DNA of 44,128 nucleotides. Source: Rhodospirillales bacterium. GTDB lineage: Bacteria > Pseudomonadota > Alphaproteobacteria > Rhodospirillales > JASLLZ01. The notes under the pieces are model-generated. The model was not told the origin of the DNA and ran no database searches. It saw nothing but the letters and a program-made list of their open reading frames with translations. Below are positions 10,291 through 17,668 of the stretch, piece by piece. The stretch spans positions 1 through 44,128 of the forward strand of contig JASLZL010000043.1 of NCBI GenBank assembly GCA_030754885.1, written 5' to 3'. Every line of letters begins with the position of its first letter. Position 1 is the stretch's first letter. The position numbers were made by a program, and so were the translations under genes.

Positions 10291-10764
10291 ATGAACAAGA
10301 TGCCTATGACCAAGAAAGGCCAAGACGCGTTGGAATCGGAACTGCGGCGCCTCAAGTCCGAGGAACGGCCGGCCATCATCCGAGCCATCGCCGAGGCCCG
10401 TGAGCATGGCGATCTGTCCGAAAATGCCGAGTACCATGCGGCGCGTGAGCGCCAAAGCTTCGTCGAAGGCCGCATAGCCGAACTGGAGGACGTCATCAGC
10501 CGCGCCGAGGTCATCGATACCTCTAAGCTGTCTGGCGACACGGTGCGCTTCGGCGCCGAGGTCATCGTGGCGGATGCCGATACCGACGAGGAGTCCAGCT
10601 ACCGCATCGTCGGTGCCCACGAGGCAGACGCCTCGGCGGGCCGGCTTTCCGTCACCTCGCCCTTGTCTCGGGCACTGATTGGCAAGTCCATCGGTGACGT
10701 GGTCGAGGTATCCACCCCGGGCGGCGGTAAATCCTACGAGGTCGTAAAAGTCAGCTATCCCTGA
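10291..10764 (+). CDS. greA: Transcription elongation factor GreA
   Basis: GreA rescues backtracked RNA polymerase by stimulating cleavage of the transcript 3' end. From the ATG at 10291 the protein has 157 residues. The N-terminal antiparallel coiled coil carries the catalytic tip acidic residues in [19 protein letters not shown]. The C-terminal globular FKBP-like domain ends [20 protein letters not shown]. The ATG at 10291 has GGGAAG upstream and gives the usual start ([19 protein letters not shown]). A GTG at 10264 is also in frame but has no support. It follows carB by 84 bases, a linkage common in alphaproteobacteria. Confidence 0.96.
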   Translation: MNKMPMTKKGQDALESELRRLKSEERPAIIRAIAEAREHGDLSENAEYHAARERQSFVEGRIAELEDVISRAEVIDTSKLSGDTVRFGAEVIVADADTDEESSYRIVGAHEADASAGRLSVTSPLSRALIGKSIGDVVEVSTPGGGKSYEVVKVSYP

Positions 10765-10787
10765 GTGGCTGGGCGGTGGAGGAGGCG

Positions 10788-11279
10788 CTACCCTTCTTGC
10801 GGCTCATCCGTCCCGATGGGGACGCCGGGTTCTGATTTTGAAGCTCGGATTGAAAGTGCCGACTTGACGTGGCTGACGTTTGGCGCCGCCGTCAATTGGG
10901 TAGTAAGGAAGCGCTGGTAGGCATCCCAGTCCTCGGCCACCACCTTGAGAAGGAAGTCGGTCTCGCCGGCCAGCATGTGGCACTCACGGACCTCGGGCCA
11001 ACCGCGGACAAGATCCTCGAAGGCTTCCAAGTCGGGCTCTGCCTGGCTCGACAAGCCGACCTGGGCGAAAACGGTGACATTGAAACCTAAATGCTTGGGT
11101 TCCAATTCGGCGTGATAGCCGCGGATGAACCCGGCTTCCTCTAGCACCCGCACCCGGCGCAGACACGGTGGTGCCGAGATGCCGGCACGACGCGCCAACT
11201 CGACGTTGGTAATGCGCCCATCGGCCTGTAGATCGTGGAGGATGCGGCAGTCGATGGCGTCCAATTTCACCCGCGCCAT
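10788..11279 (-). CDS. Lrp/AsnC-family transcriptional regulator
   Basis: This DNA-binding regulator of 163 residues responds to amino acids or related ligands in this family. The N-terminal winged helix-turn-helix runs over about residues 5-60 (LDAIDCRILHDLQADGRIT, then RRAGISAPPCLRRVRVLEEA). The C-terminal RAM/AsnC effector domain begins about residue 68 (FVQVGL-type strand, here VFAQVGLSSQ) and contains HMLAGETDFLLKVVAEDWDAY. It is convergent with greA and divergent from trxB. In related bacteria an lrp gene occupies the same place next to trxB. It may control itself and trxB, but no operator was identified. Confidence 0.93.
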   Translation of the reverse strand: MARVKLDAIDCRILHDLQADGRITNVELARRAGISAPPCLRRVRVLEEAGFIRGYHAELEPKHLGFNVTVFAQVGLSSQAEPDLEAFEDLVRGWPEVRECHMLAGETDFLLKVVAEDWDAYQRFLTTQLTAAPNVSHVKSALSIRASKSEPGVPIGTDEPQEG

Positions 11280-11472
11280 GTAATTCTTCTCCGTTTGACC
11301 CCTAGTCGAGTGAAATTATATTACAATGTCGGGCGATCCACGCCAAGGCGGCGCGTCGGACACTGGTTTGCCAGAAAAGGCCGCCGCTTCGCTTGCACCC
11401 AGCCGACGCCGTTCGTATCTTAAGGCCCCGGGTCGTGTTCCGACCCATTTGCTGCAAGAAAGCCGTGCCGCC
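11280..11472. promoter_or_regulatory. Divergent lrp/trxB promoter region
   Basis: Toward trxB, TTGACC (11295-11300) and TATATT (11317-11322) are 16 bases apart. Toward lrp, the minus strand has TTGGCG and, 17 bases on, TAATAT in the same AT-rich block. The two promoters would overlap, so one bound regulator could affect both. The trxB leader would be about 145 bases. The frame is open upstream of the trxB start, but its translation does not resemble TrxB. Confidence 0.45.
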
Positions 11473-12438
11473 ATGTCCAACTACCACCACAGCAAGGTCT
11501 TGATCATCGGTTCAGGGCCGGCCGGGTACACGGCCGCCATCTATGCCGCCCGCGCCAACCTGAAACCCACCTTGGTCAAGGGCCTGGAGCCCGGCGGACA
11601 GCTAACCATCACCACCGAAGTGGAGAATTACCCAGGTTTCGCCGAGCCCGTGCAGGGGCCGTGGCTGATGGAACAAATGCTGGCTCAAGCCGCGGCCGTC
11701 GGCACCCGCACCATCGACGACATCATCGTAAAGGCCGACCTGGGGCAACGGCCATTCGCCCTTGACGGCGATTCGGGCGACACTTACAGCAGCGATGCCC
11801 TGATTATCTGCACCGGCGCCTCGGCCCGCTGGCTGGGTCTGGAAAGTGAGCAGAGGCTGACCGGGTTTGGTGTCTCCGCCTGTGCCACCTGCGACGGTTT
11901 TTTCTTCCGCGGCAAGGAAGTGGCGGTCATCGGCGGTGGCAACACGGCGGCCGAGGAGGCGTTGTTCCTTACCAACTTCGCAACCAAGGTGACCTTGGTC
12001 CACCGCCGCGACCAACTGCGCGCCGAAAAGATCCTGCAGGACAGGGTGTTCAGCAACGACAAAATCGAAATCTTGTGGGATCACGTGGTCGATGACATTC
12101 GGGGCGACGATGATCCACCAGGGGTCAGCGGCATCGGGGTGAGGAACGTCAAGACCGGCGCAACCGCCGACGTCGCCGTCGACGGCGTCTTCATCGCCAT
12201 CGGCCATACCCCCAACACCGAGCTGTTCAAGGGACAGTTGAAGATGGATGGAGAGGGCTACATCGTGACCGCTCCAGACAGCACAGCGACCGATGTGCCA
12301 GGAGTCTTCGCCACCGGAGATGTCCAAGACAAGGTCTATCGCCAGGCGGTTACCGCCGCCGGCACCGGCTGCATGGGGGCTTTGGAGGCGGAGCGGTTCC
12401 TGGCCGAGAGCGAAATTAAGGCCGAGGCCGCCGATTAG
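11473..12438 (+). CDS. trxB: Thioredoxin-disulfide reductase TrxB
   Basis: This flavoenzyme reduces thioredoxin with NADPH in the cytoplasm. From the ATG at 11473 it has 321 residues, the family length. It has an N-terminal FAD-binding GSGPAGYTAAIYAARA motif, the redox-active CATC centre (Cys137 and Cys140 in SACATCDGFF), an NADPH-binding VIGGGNTAAEEA motif with HRRDQLRAEK, and the C-terminal FAD motif GVFATGDVQDKVYRQAVTAAG. The frame is open back to 11326, but the extra 49 residues are unlike the family. The LsrB-type regulator follows 41 bases downstream on the same strand, so they probably share a transcript. Confidence 0.97.
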   Translation: MSNYHHSKVLIIGSGPAGYTAAIYAARANLKPTLVKGLEPGGQLTITTEVENYPGFAEPVQGPWLMEQMLAQAAAVGTRTIDDIIVKADLGQRPFALDGDSGDTYSSDALIICTGASARWLGLESEQRLTGFGVSACATCDGFFFRGKEVAVIGGGNTAAEEALFLTNFATKVTLVHRRDQLRAEKILQDRVFSNDKIEILWDHVVDDIRGDDDPPGVSGIGVRNVKTGATADVAVDGVFIAIGHTPNTELFKGQLKMDGEGYIVTAPDSTATDVPGVFATGDVQDKVYRQAVTAAGTGCMGALEAERFLAESEIKAEAAD

Positions 12439-12479
12439 TCGGTCGGGGGGAATCGGGGCGGAAACGACAGGGTGAGGGC

Positions 12480-13370
12480 ATGGACTGGGATAAACTCCGC
12501 ATCTTCCACGTTGTGGCCGAAGCGGGAAGTTTTACTCACGCCGCGGAAAGCCTGAACCTGAGCCAGTCGGCGGTCAGCCGGCAGATCAGCGGACTTGAGG
12601 GCAGTCTCAACATGCCCTTGTTTCACCGCCATGCCCGCGGCCCTATCCTTACCGAACAGGGTGAGCTTTTGTTTCGCACGGCGCGCGAGGTGTTCACCAA
12701 GGTGACGACGACGGAAACGCGAATCCGCGAGAGCAAGGAGCGTCCTCAGGGACCGCTTCGGGTAACGACGACGGTGGCCTTCGGCTCGGTCTGGCTAACT
12801 CCGCGCATCAAGGAATTCAACGACCACTATCCCGAAATTTCGCTCAGTTTGGTGCTCAACGACGGGGAACTGGATCTCGGCATGCGCGAGGCCGATGTCG
12901 TTATACGCATGTTGCCGCCGCGCCAGCCCGATCTGATCCAGCGTCACCTTATGACCATGCAGTACCACATCTACGCGACGCCCGAGTACCTGCGCAAACA
13001 CGGCATGCCAAAGTCGCCCAAGGACTTGGACCATCATAAAATCATCGCTTTCGGCGAGGACGCGGAGCCGCCGGTGGAGCGCGCCAACTGGCTTTTGGAA
13101 GAGGGACCGTCGCCCGGTAAGCAGCGCCGCGCGACCCTTAAAGTCAACAATGTTTACGGCATTTACCGTGCCGTGCAGAGTGGCCTGGGAATTGCCGCGC
13201 TGCCCGACTACATGAGCAAGGAGGCGAGCAATCTGGTCGAGATTCTGCCCGAGCTGCGAGGGCCGAGCTACGACGCCTATTTCGTCTACCCCGAAGAGCT
13301 GCGGCAATCGAAGCGAATCATCGTTTTCCGCGATTTTTTGCTGCGCAAAATAGGTGAAGCCGGCTTTTAA
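12480..13370 (+). CDS. lsrB: LysR-family regulator of the LsrB/VtlR type
   Basis: This transcription factor has 296 residues. The N-terminal winged helix-turn-helix (DWDKLRIFHVVAEAGSFTHA, then LNLSQSAVSRQISGLE) and the following HRHARGPILTEQGELLF are the signature of the alphaproteobacterial LsrB/VtlR group. These proteins control envelope, redox and virulence or symbiosis functions and activate an AbcR small RNA in known species. The C-terminal part is a periplasmic-binding-like co-inducer domain (from about residue 90). Its position after trxB matches the rhizobial and Brucella order as I know it. The protein contains no cysteine, which argues against direct thiol sensing. A LysR-type palindrome and an sRNA-like gene lie directly downstream. 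Confidence 0.85.
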   Translation: MDWDKLRIFHVVAEAGSFTHAAESLNLSQSAVSRQISGLEGSLNMPLFHRHARGPILTEQGELLFRTAREVFTKVTTTETRIRESKERPQGPLRVTTTVAFGSVWLTPRIKEFNDHYPEISLSLVLNDGELDLGMREADVVIRMLPPRQPDLIQRHLMTMQYHIYATPEYLRKHGMPKSPKDLDHHKIIAFGEDAEPPVERANWLLEEGPSPGKQRRATLKVNNVYGIYRAVQSGLGIAALPDYMSKEASNLVEILPELRGPSYDAYFVYPEELRQSKRIIVFRDFLLRKIGEAGF

Positions 13371-13391
13371 ACGCGCAGATAGAGTTTGGCG

Positions 13392-13405
13392 GGGGAATTT
13401 TCCCC
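13392..13405. repeat. Short GGGGAA-TT-TTCCCC inverted repeat
   Basis: A 6-base stem, GGGGAA and TTCCCC, is separated by two bases 21 bases after the lsrB stop. It has no T-run after it. It could be a weak transcription barrier or a protein-binding site. It lies 9 bases before the LysR-type palindrome. Confidence 0.35.
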
Positions 13406-13414
13406 ATCCCAGCC

Positions 13415-13429
13415 ATGCAAATTTTGCAT
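13415..13429. promoter_or_regulatory. LysR-type operator (perfect T-N11-A palindrome), candidate LsrB site
   Basis: ATGCAAATTTTGCAT is a perfect 15-base inverted repeat with a single central base and contains the T-N11-A core of LysR-type binding sites. It lies 44 bases after the lsrB stop. It is about 75 bases ahead of the predicted start of the downstream RNA, close to the usual -65 recognition position. It is therefore a good candidate for activation of that RNA by the adjacent LsrB-type protein. Confidence 0.6.
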
Positions 13430-13461
13430 AGGTGGGATGCCATTATACGTGTGGTATCCGC

Positions 13462-13489
13462 TTATCAGACGATGTATATTTGGTATATC
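13462..13489 (+). promoter_or_regulatory. Weak candidate promoter for the AbcR-like RNA
   Basis: TTATCA (13462-13467) and TATATC (13484-13489) are 16 bases apart. Both boxes are imperfect, which would fit a promoter that needs an activator. The LysR-type palindrome is just upstream. Confidence 0.3.
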
Positions 13490-13495
13490 AGTTTC

Positions 13496-13656
13496 CGGTT
13501 ATGTTGCATAGCAACAGAAGCTGTGGAACGATCAGTTTCGGGCGCAAGGCCCGGAAGAAGGGTCCATTGCCTAGCTTAGCGCGATGGATCCTACGTCTCC
13601 CAGACGTGAAGCCTCCCTGTTAAACTCGCCGGGAACCTTGTGTTCCCGGCTTTTTT
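13496..13656 (+). ncRNA. AbcR-like (alpha-r15) Hfq-type small RNA
   Basis: No protein fits here, but the strand folds well. There is a small hairpin GTTGC-ATA-GCAAC (13503-13515) and an 8-bp stem TTTCGGGC/GCCCGGAA with loop GCAAG (13536-13556). A second 8-bp stem GGGTCCAT/ATGGATCC follows, then ACGTCT-CCC-AGACGT exposing CTCCC in its loop. A single-stranded GAAGCCTCCCTGTTAAAC precedes a strong terminator. CU-rich motifs that can pair with Shine-Dalgarno sequences, followed directly by a terminator hairpin, are the hallmark of AbcR RNAs, which repress transporter mRNAs. The position beside an LsrB/VtlR gene supports this. The 5' end is uncertain. If the RNA is about 120 nt it begins near 13536. 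Confidence 0.6.
13628..13656 (+). terminator. Rho-independent terminator of the AbcR-like RNA
   Basis: A perfect 9-bp stem, GCCGGGAAC (13628-13636) and GTTCCCGGC (13642-13650), with loop CTTGT is followed by six T. It is the strongest intrinsic terminator seen in the window. Confidence 0.9.
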
Positions 13657-13803
13657 GCTTGTGGGGTCCTTCCAAGCACATTTCAGCGCCGTATCCTCGA
13701 TCACCGGCACATGGCGGAAGTGCCCTTTTTGCATGATGCGGATCACGTCGAAGACCCGGCCCTGTATCCGCGATGGCTCGACGCAAAGGACCGTTGGGAT
13801 TAC

Positions 13804-14451
13804 ATGTCAAGGATGAACATCAAAATCACGGCCCGCTCATTGCCCAAAGCCCTTGCCGAATTGGGGGATACGGACCCCGACATGGCCGTTGCCCTTGCCC
13901 ATGCCGGTAATCCTCCACTGCGCCGGCGCCCGGCGGGCTTCGCCACCGTGTTGCGGATCATCATCGCTCAGCAGGTCTCGACGGCATCGGCCCGGGCCAT
14001 CTTGGGTCGGCTGGACAAGGCGGCACGTCCTCTGACGCCCGAGACCTTCCTGGCCCTCGACGATCAGGCGCTCAGCGCTATCGGCTTCAGCCGTCAGAAG
14101 GTGGGTTACGGGCGCGGGCTCGCAATTGAGGTGGCGGAGGGACGCCTGGTCCTCAATCAATTGGCGCGCCTAGACGACGAGGCAGCGATCGCGGAACTGA
14201 CGGTCGTCAAGGGCATCGGCCGGTGGACGGCGGAGATCTACTTGATGTTTGCTCTCGGTCGTCCCGACGTTTGGCCGTCGGCCGACCTAGGGTTGGCTCA
14301 GGCCGTCCGACACCTCAAGGGTATGAAAGAGCGGCCCAACCCGAAACGGATGATGGAAATCGGCGAAGATTGGCGACCGTGGCGAAGCGTGGCCAGCTTG
14401 CTGCTTTGGCATTATCTCCACAAGGTCGAGGCCGACTCTAAGGTGCGCTAG
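13804..14451 (+). CDS. DNA-3-methyladenine glycosylase II (AlkA-type, HhH-GPD)
   Basis: This base-excision repair enzyme of 215 residues removes alkylated purines. The helix-hairpin-helix GPD domain includes RIIIAQQVSTASARAILGRL near residue 60. The hairpin TVVKGIGRWTAEIYLMFALG is followed by the catalytic Asp in WPSADLGLAQAV. The start is placed at 13804, with GGGA just upstream. An ATG at 13813 is also possible, and the open frame to 13711 overlaps the sRNA downstream region and is not family-like. It stands alone between the sRNA and a convergent hydrolase. Confidence 0.88.
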   Translation: MSRMNIKITARSLPKALAELGDTDPDMAVALAHAGNPPLRRRPAGFATVLRIIIAQQVSTASARAILGRLDKAARPLTPETFLALDDQALSAIGFSRQKVGYGRGLAIEVAEGRLVLNQLARLDDEAAIAELTVVKGIGRWTAEIYLMFALGRPDVWPSADLGLAQAVRHLKGMKERPNPKRMMEIGEDWRPWRSVASLLLWHYLHKVEADSKVR

Positions 14452-14461
14452 AACCCATCCT

Positions 14462-15352
14462 CTACTTCACATGGTGTTTGAAAAATCTGCCGGCGCTGGC
14501 GATCGCATCTCGCGCTTCGGGCAATACGTTGGCGAAACCATGCCAGCCGTGGATCATGTCTTGCCAGGGCTCAAACGTCACTTCGGTGCCGGCGGCCTTG
14601 GCGCGTTCAGCAAACAGGCGGCTGTCGTCAAGCAAAACCTCGGCGGTGCCGACTTGGATCAGGAGCGGCGGCAAGCCGTCTAGCTCGCCGTAATAGGGAG
14701 AGGCGAGGGGTGTTCGGGGATCGGTGCCGTTCAGATAGTATGCGGCCGTAGCGTCAAGGTACCCCTTGCTAAGGGACGGGTCTGAATCATCGTTCGTAAT
14801 GAAACTTTGTCCCGATTGGGTCAGATCGGTCCAGGCGCTCATGGGCACGGCGGCGGCGGGCATGGGATCGCCCAGTTCCTTGAGTTTCAGCAGCAAGGAA
14901 AGCGTCAAGCCGCCGCCGGCGGAGATACCACCGACCACGATGCGCTTCGGATCGATGTCTTGAGCCAGCAACCATCGATAGGCGTTGTGCACGTCATCGA
15001 TAGCGGCCGGGAAGGGGTTTTCAGGCGCCAGTCTGTAACCAGTGGAAAGCGTTGTCGCGCCCGATGCGGCGGAAATAAGGGCGGCGGTCACACGGTTCGC
15101 AACCACCGCGCCTCGGATGTAACCGCCGCCGTGGATGAATAGAAACACGCAATCGGTGGCGGCGCCCTGCGCTCTGGTCCATTCCGCTGTTACGCCCCCG
15201 GTATTGACCTCCGTGATGGTCGTTCCTTTGGGCATGGCTTCGATATTGATGGTGGAACTGTATTCTTGGCGCAGTTGCTCGACCGATTTGTCGGGCGTGA
15301 ACGGGTTCGCGCGCTTTGCCGCAATGATCGCATCCAATGCCGGGCTGGCCAT
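14462..15352 (-). CDS. Alpha/beta hydrolase of the hormone-sensitive-lipase family (esterase)
   Basis: This probable carboxylesterase has 296 residues. It has the HSL-family oxyanion motif HGGGY (FLFIHGGGYIRGAV), the nucleophile Ser in GISAGGGL near residue 145, the catalytic Asp region EVLLDDSRLF, and the catalytic His in DMIHGWHGFANVLPEA. No signal peptide is visible, so it is likely cytoplasmic and its substrate is unknown. The ATG at 15352 follows GGAGG at about 10 bases. An in-frame ATG at 15382 would add ten residues. It is convergent with the AlkA gene (10 bases apart) and divergent from a VOC protein gene. Confidence 0.88.
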   Translation of the reverse strand: MASPALDAIIAAKRANPFTPDKSVEQLRQEYSSTINIEAMPKGTTITEVNTGGVTAEWTRAQGAATDCVFLFIHGGGYIRGAVVANRVTAALISAASGATTLSTGYRLAPENPFPAAIDDVHNAYRWLLAQDIDPKRIVVGGISAGGGLTLSLLLKLKELGDPMPAAAVPMSAWTDLTQSGQSFITNDDSDPSLSKGYLDATAAYYLNGTDPRTPLASPYYGELDGLPPLLIQVGTAEVLLDDSRLFAERAKAAGTEVTFEPWQDMIHGWHGFANVLPEARDAIASAGRFFKHHVK

Positions 15353-15473
15353 GAATTCATTTTCCTCCGATGCGTGATCCAACGTATCGAACAGTGTCCA
15401 ACAATATTTTTTAGATTGCCCTAAAATTCGGGGGTATCGTAGCCCTCAATCCACCACGAAGGGAATTGCGGAC

Positions 15474-16334
15474 ATGAAGAACGCCATCAGGGGGGTCGAC
15501 CATCCGGTCATCGCTGTTCGCGACATGGAAGGTGCTCACGCGGATTACAAGCGCCTCGGCTTTACGATGCCGCCGCGCGGCAGCCACATCGAGTGGGGGA
15601 CCGGCAATTGGTGCATCATGTTCGCCGACGACTACCTGGAACTGCGCGGCATAATCGATTCGAACAAGGAATGCCACGGCCTCGATCGTTTTCTCGAACG
15701 CCGCCAAGGCCTGATGGGCGTCGCCCTGGCCACCAATGATGTCGAAAAATGCCATGCCCTCTTGGAGGAGAGTGGATTGCACCCGGGATCGGTGCGTCAA
15801 CTAAAGCGTAACTTCGAGCTTGAGGAAGGAACGGTTCAGCCCCAATTCTCGCTTTGCTTCCTTGATGAGGCCGAGGCGCCGGGGTTGATGTCGGTGGTCA
15901 TGCTCCAACACATGACGCCGGAGCTTATTCGCAGACCGGACTGGCTCAACCACGCCAACGGCGCTCGGGGGGTCGCCTCGATGACCGCCGTCGTAGAGGA
16001 CCTGGAGGCCGCGGCCGTCGCCCATGCCCGGCTATTCGGTGCCGAGGCGATACGCCGGGACGGTTCGTGCCTGGTGATCGAAGCGGAAGGGAGCTCCACC
16101 ATACGCGTGGTCGAACCGTCTGAACTCGAGAAACATTCGCCAGGGCTCACGGTGGACAAAACGGTGGAGGTGCCCGGTCTCGTCTCGGTTACATTGACGA
16201 TTGACGATGTCGATGCGACGGCGCGCCACTTCACGGCCCGGCAGATTGAATTTGAGCCTACCGGAGACACGAGCATCCGTGTCGCTCCCGAGGAGGCCTG
16301 CGGGGTAAATTTAATTTTCGAGGAATGCGCTTGA
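15474..16334 (+). CDS. VOC-superfamily protein with two glyoxalase-like domains
   Basis: This cytoplasmic protein has 286 residues. The first half begins RGVDHPVIAVRDMEGAHADY with HIEWGTGNWCIMFADDYLEL, typical of the Glyoxalase_3 type. The second half begins near residue 160 (GVASMTAVVEDLEAAAVAHA) and is a shorter, more diverged VOC repeat. Candidate metal ligands are His10 and Glu in YLELRGI. VOC proteins include glyoxalases, dioxygenases and isomerases, so the reaction cannot be given. A start at 15474 follows a GGGAATTG leader. It is divergent from the esterase. Confidence 0.8.
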   Translation: MKNAIRGVDHPVIAVRDMEGAHADYKRLGFTMPPRGSHIEWGTGNWCIMFADDYLELRGIIDSNKECHGLDRFLERRQGLMGVALATNDVEKCHALLEESGLHPGSVRQLKRNFELEEGTVQPQFSLCFLDEAEAPGLMSVVMLQHMTPELIRRPDWLNHANGARGVASMTAVVEDLEAAAVAHARLFGAEAIRRDGSCLVIEAEGSSTIRVVEPSELEKHSPGLTVDKTVEVPGLVSVTLTIDDVDATARHFTARQIEFEPTGDTSIRVAPEEACGVNLIFEECA

Positions 16335-16390
16335 ACCAAGTGCGTCTTTAACATTCGTTAACGGCTTTTCGCTATCCTTCACGTCTCGTT

Positions 16391-16423
16391 GGTCCCTCTC
16401 CGTTAGAAAACCGGAGTGGGACC
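16391..16423 (+). promoter_or_regulatory. Long stem-loop in the leader of two small genes
   Basis: GGTCCC-T-CTCCG (16391-16402) pairs with CGGAG-T-GGGACC (16412-16423). This gives 11 base pairs with one mismatch and a 9-base loop TTAGAAAAC. There is no following T-run. It sits 41 bases ahead of the first small ORF, so it may be a leader control element or an mRNA-stabilising hairpin rather than a terminator of the VOC gene. Confidence 0.5.
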
Positions 16424-16464
16424 GCAAGTACAGATCGCCGACAACCCAGAAGGGAACGACGCGC

Positions 16465-16635
16465 ATGTCCATGACAGATCTAATTCGGCAAGCGGAACAG
16501 GCCTCGGACGATTTCCAGGCCATAGCCCTTTACCGAGAAGCCATCGAACGAACGGGCACCGTTTCGGAAACCGTGAAGCAGCAGTTGAAGGCGCTTATCG
16601 ACGATTCAGGCACGACGCCGAATGGCAGCGTGTGA
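16465..16635 (+). CDS. Small hypothetical protein, 56 residues
   Basis: The family is not recognised. The ATG at 16465 has AGAAGGGA about 10 bases upstream. The product is acidic and helical: MSMTDLIRQAEQASDDFQAI, then LYREAIERTG, a Gln/Lys helix and a short polar tail ending GTTPNGSV. There is no signal peptide or membrane segment, so it is probably cytoplasmic. The pattern of alternating Leu/Ala and charged residues suggests a two-helix hairpin. A second tiny gene starts 13 bases after its stop, so the pair is probably one transcript behind the hairpin at 16391-16423. It is below usual gene-calling length, which may explain why it could be missed. Confidence 0.6.
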   Translation: MSMTDLIRQAEQASDDFQAIALYREAIERTGTVSETVKQQLKALIDDSGTTPNGSV

Positions 16636-16648
16636 AAGGAGAGACGTA

Positions 16649-16762
16649 ATGCTTGAAATTAAAAATCTGTTCAGGTCGTTGGTTCGGGGATTGGGACTGA
16701 GAAAGTCCCGTCAGCCCATGGTTGTCATACAGCTTCCGCCCTACGCATTGCGCCAGTCCTAG
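16649..16762 (+). CDS. Very small basic protein, 37 residues
   Basis: The family is not recognised. The start is strongly supported by AAGGAGA 7 bases upstream of the ATG at 16649, the best ribosome site in this neighbourhood. The product begins MLEIKNLFRSLVRGLGLRKS and ends VVIQLPPYALRQS. It has an amphipathic, basic N-terminal helix followed by a short hydrophobic stretch, which could bind membrane surface or another protein. It lies 13 bases downstream of the 56-residue gene. An inverted repeat that could end the transcript follows 7 bases after the stop. Confidence 0.55.
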   Translation: MLEIKNLFRSLVRGLGLRKSRQPMVVIQLPPYALRQS

Positions 16763-16769
16763 GCTGGAC

Positions 16770-16792
16770 GGCGCGCCTCGTCACGACGCGCC
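16770..16792 (+). terminator. Inverted repeat between convergent genes, possible terminator
   Basis: GGCGCG (16770-16775) and CGCGCC (16787-16792) flank TCGT-C-ACGA, giving a compact GC-rich inverted repeat. It lies between the 37-residue gene and the convergent metalloprotease gene. There is no T-run, so termination would be weak or factor-assisted. Confidence 0.35.
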
Positions 16793-16795
16793 CGC

Positions 16796-17560
16796 TCAGG
16801 TATTGAGGTCGAATTCCTGTCGGGAATCCTGTGTCTGTCCGGCCGCGCGCTCGTAGGTGGCGGCCGCAGCGAAGGTGACACCGATGGACCCGGCATTCAG
16901 GCCGCCGTCTTTCAGTGTAAAGGAGGCGAGAGGGCTAGACGGCTCGTGCTCGGCCTTCATTTCCTCGGCCTTCTCTTCCTTGCTCTTTTCCTCGGCCTTT
17001 TCCTCATTGACGGCCATTTGTCTGATCTGCCACGCCAGGACGGCGGCGGCGCGGTCCGCCATTGACGGGTTCGCCGGTGCCATGGCGGCGCGGATGACGG
17101 CCTCCATCTTGCGGATGGTGGCCGAGGGCGAACCCGCCGGCGCGACGTCGATGGAGACCCGCCCGCCGACGGCGTAGAGCTTGCCGTCTGGACCACGTTC
17201 ATATTTATACTCGGCGACGCCGATATGGGCACCGCCCGACGACGCGTGGGCCAATTCGTGGCGCCGTACCTCGGCGTCGCGCGCCGCCATTCGGCTTACT
17301 TTCAATTCTTCCACGGGGGACAATTCTTTCGGGCCCTTCATCACGCCTTGCCGGCTGGCGGGATTTTCCCGCAACTCCTGCGCAGCTAAGAGCGTTCCAC
17401 GATTAGCGGCATGGGTGAAGGAATTATCCAATGGCCGCGCCACGGCACCGCCCTTCGCCGGCCGCCCGAGGGGAATGGACGGCGTCAATAACGCGTTGCG
17501 GGCATCGCCACGCAAGGCGCGCTCAAGCGAAATAGAATTGGTTGCGGCTTGTACAAGCAT
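16796..17560 (-). CDS. Putative metalloprotease, SprA-related family
   Basis: This protein of 254 residues belongs to the SprA-related/putative metalloprotease group. The diagnostic core is AEVRRHELAHASSGG near residue 100, an HExxH-like zinc motif in the form HELAH. It is followed by YKYERGPDGKLYAVGGRVSI. The N-terminal 80 residues are low in conservation. A Lys/Glu-rich coiled-coil-like segment (EEKAEEKSKEEKAEEMKAE) lies near residue 190. There is no signal peptide. The substrate is unknown. It faces the two small genes convergently and lies 108 bases beyond the end of pspF on the same strand. Confidence 0.75.
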   Translation of the reverse strand: MLVQAATNSISLERALRGDARNALLTPSIPLGRPAKGGAVARPLDNSFTHAANRGTLLAAQELRENPASRQGVMKGPKELSPVEELKVSRMAARDAEVRRHELAHASSGGAHIGVAEYKYERGPDGKLYAVGGRVSIDVAPAGSPSATIRKMEAVIRAAMAPANPSMADRAAAVLAWQIRQMAVNEEKAEEKSKEEKAEEMKAEHEPSSPLASFTLKDGGLNAGSIGVTFAAAATYERAAGQTQDSRQEFDLNT

Positions 17561-17668
17561 ACTGCTCTGGCCCCGGATTCTTCCAGGTATCTAAGTTACT
17601 TCTACTCGAACGGTAGAGTATAACATTATTCTAAGGTGGTCAACACTTTCGGCCGCTTTGACAGGGCA

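Noticed and set aside
13496-13656. 6S RNA or tmRNA as alternatives for the structured RNA
   Set aside because: There is no long rod with a central bubble as in 6S RNA, and no tRNA-like ends or tag reading frame as in tmRNA; the terminator and CU-rich motifs fit AbcR better.
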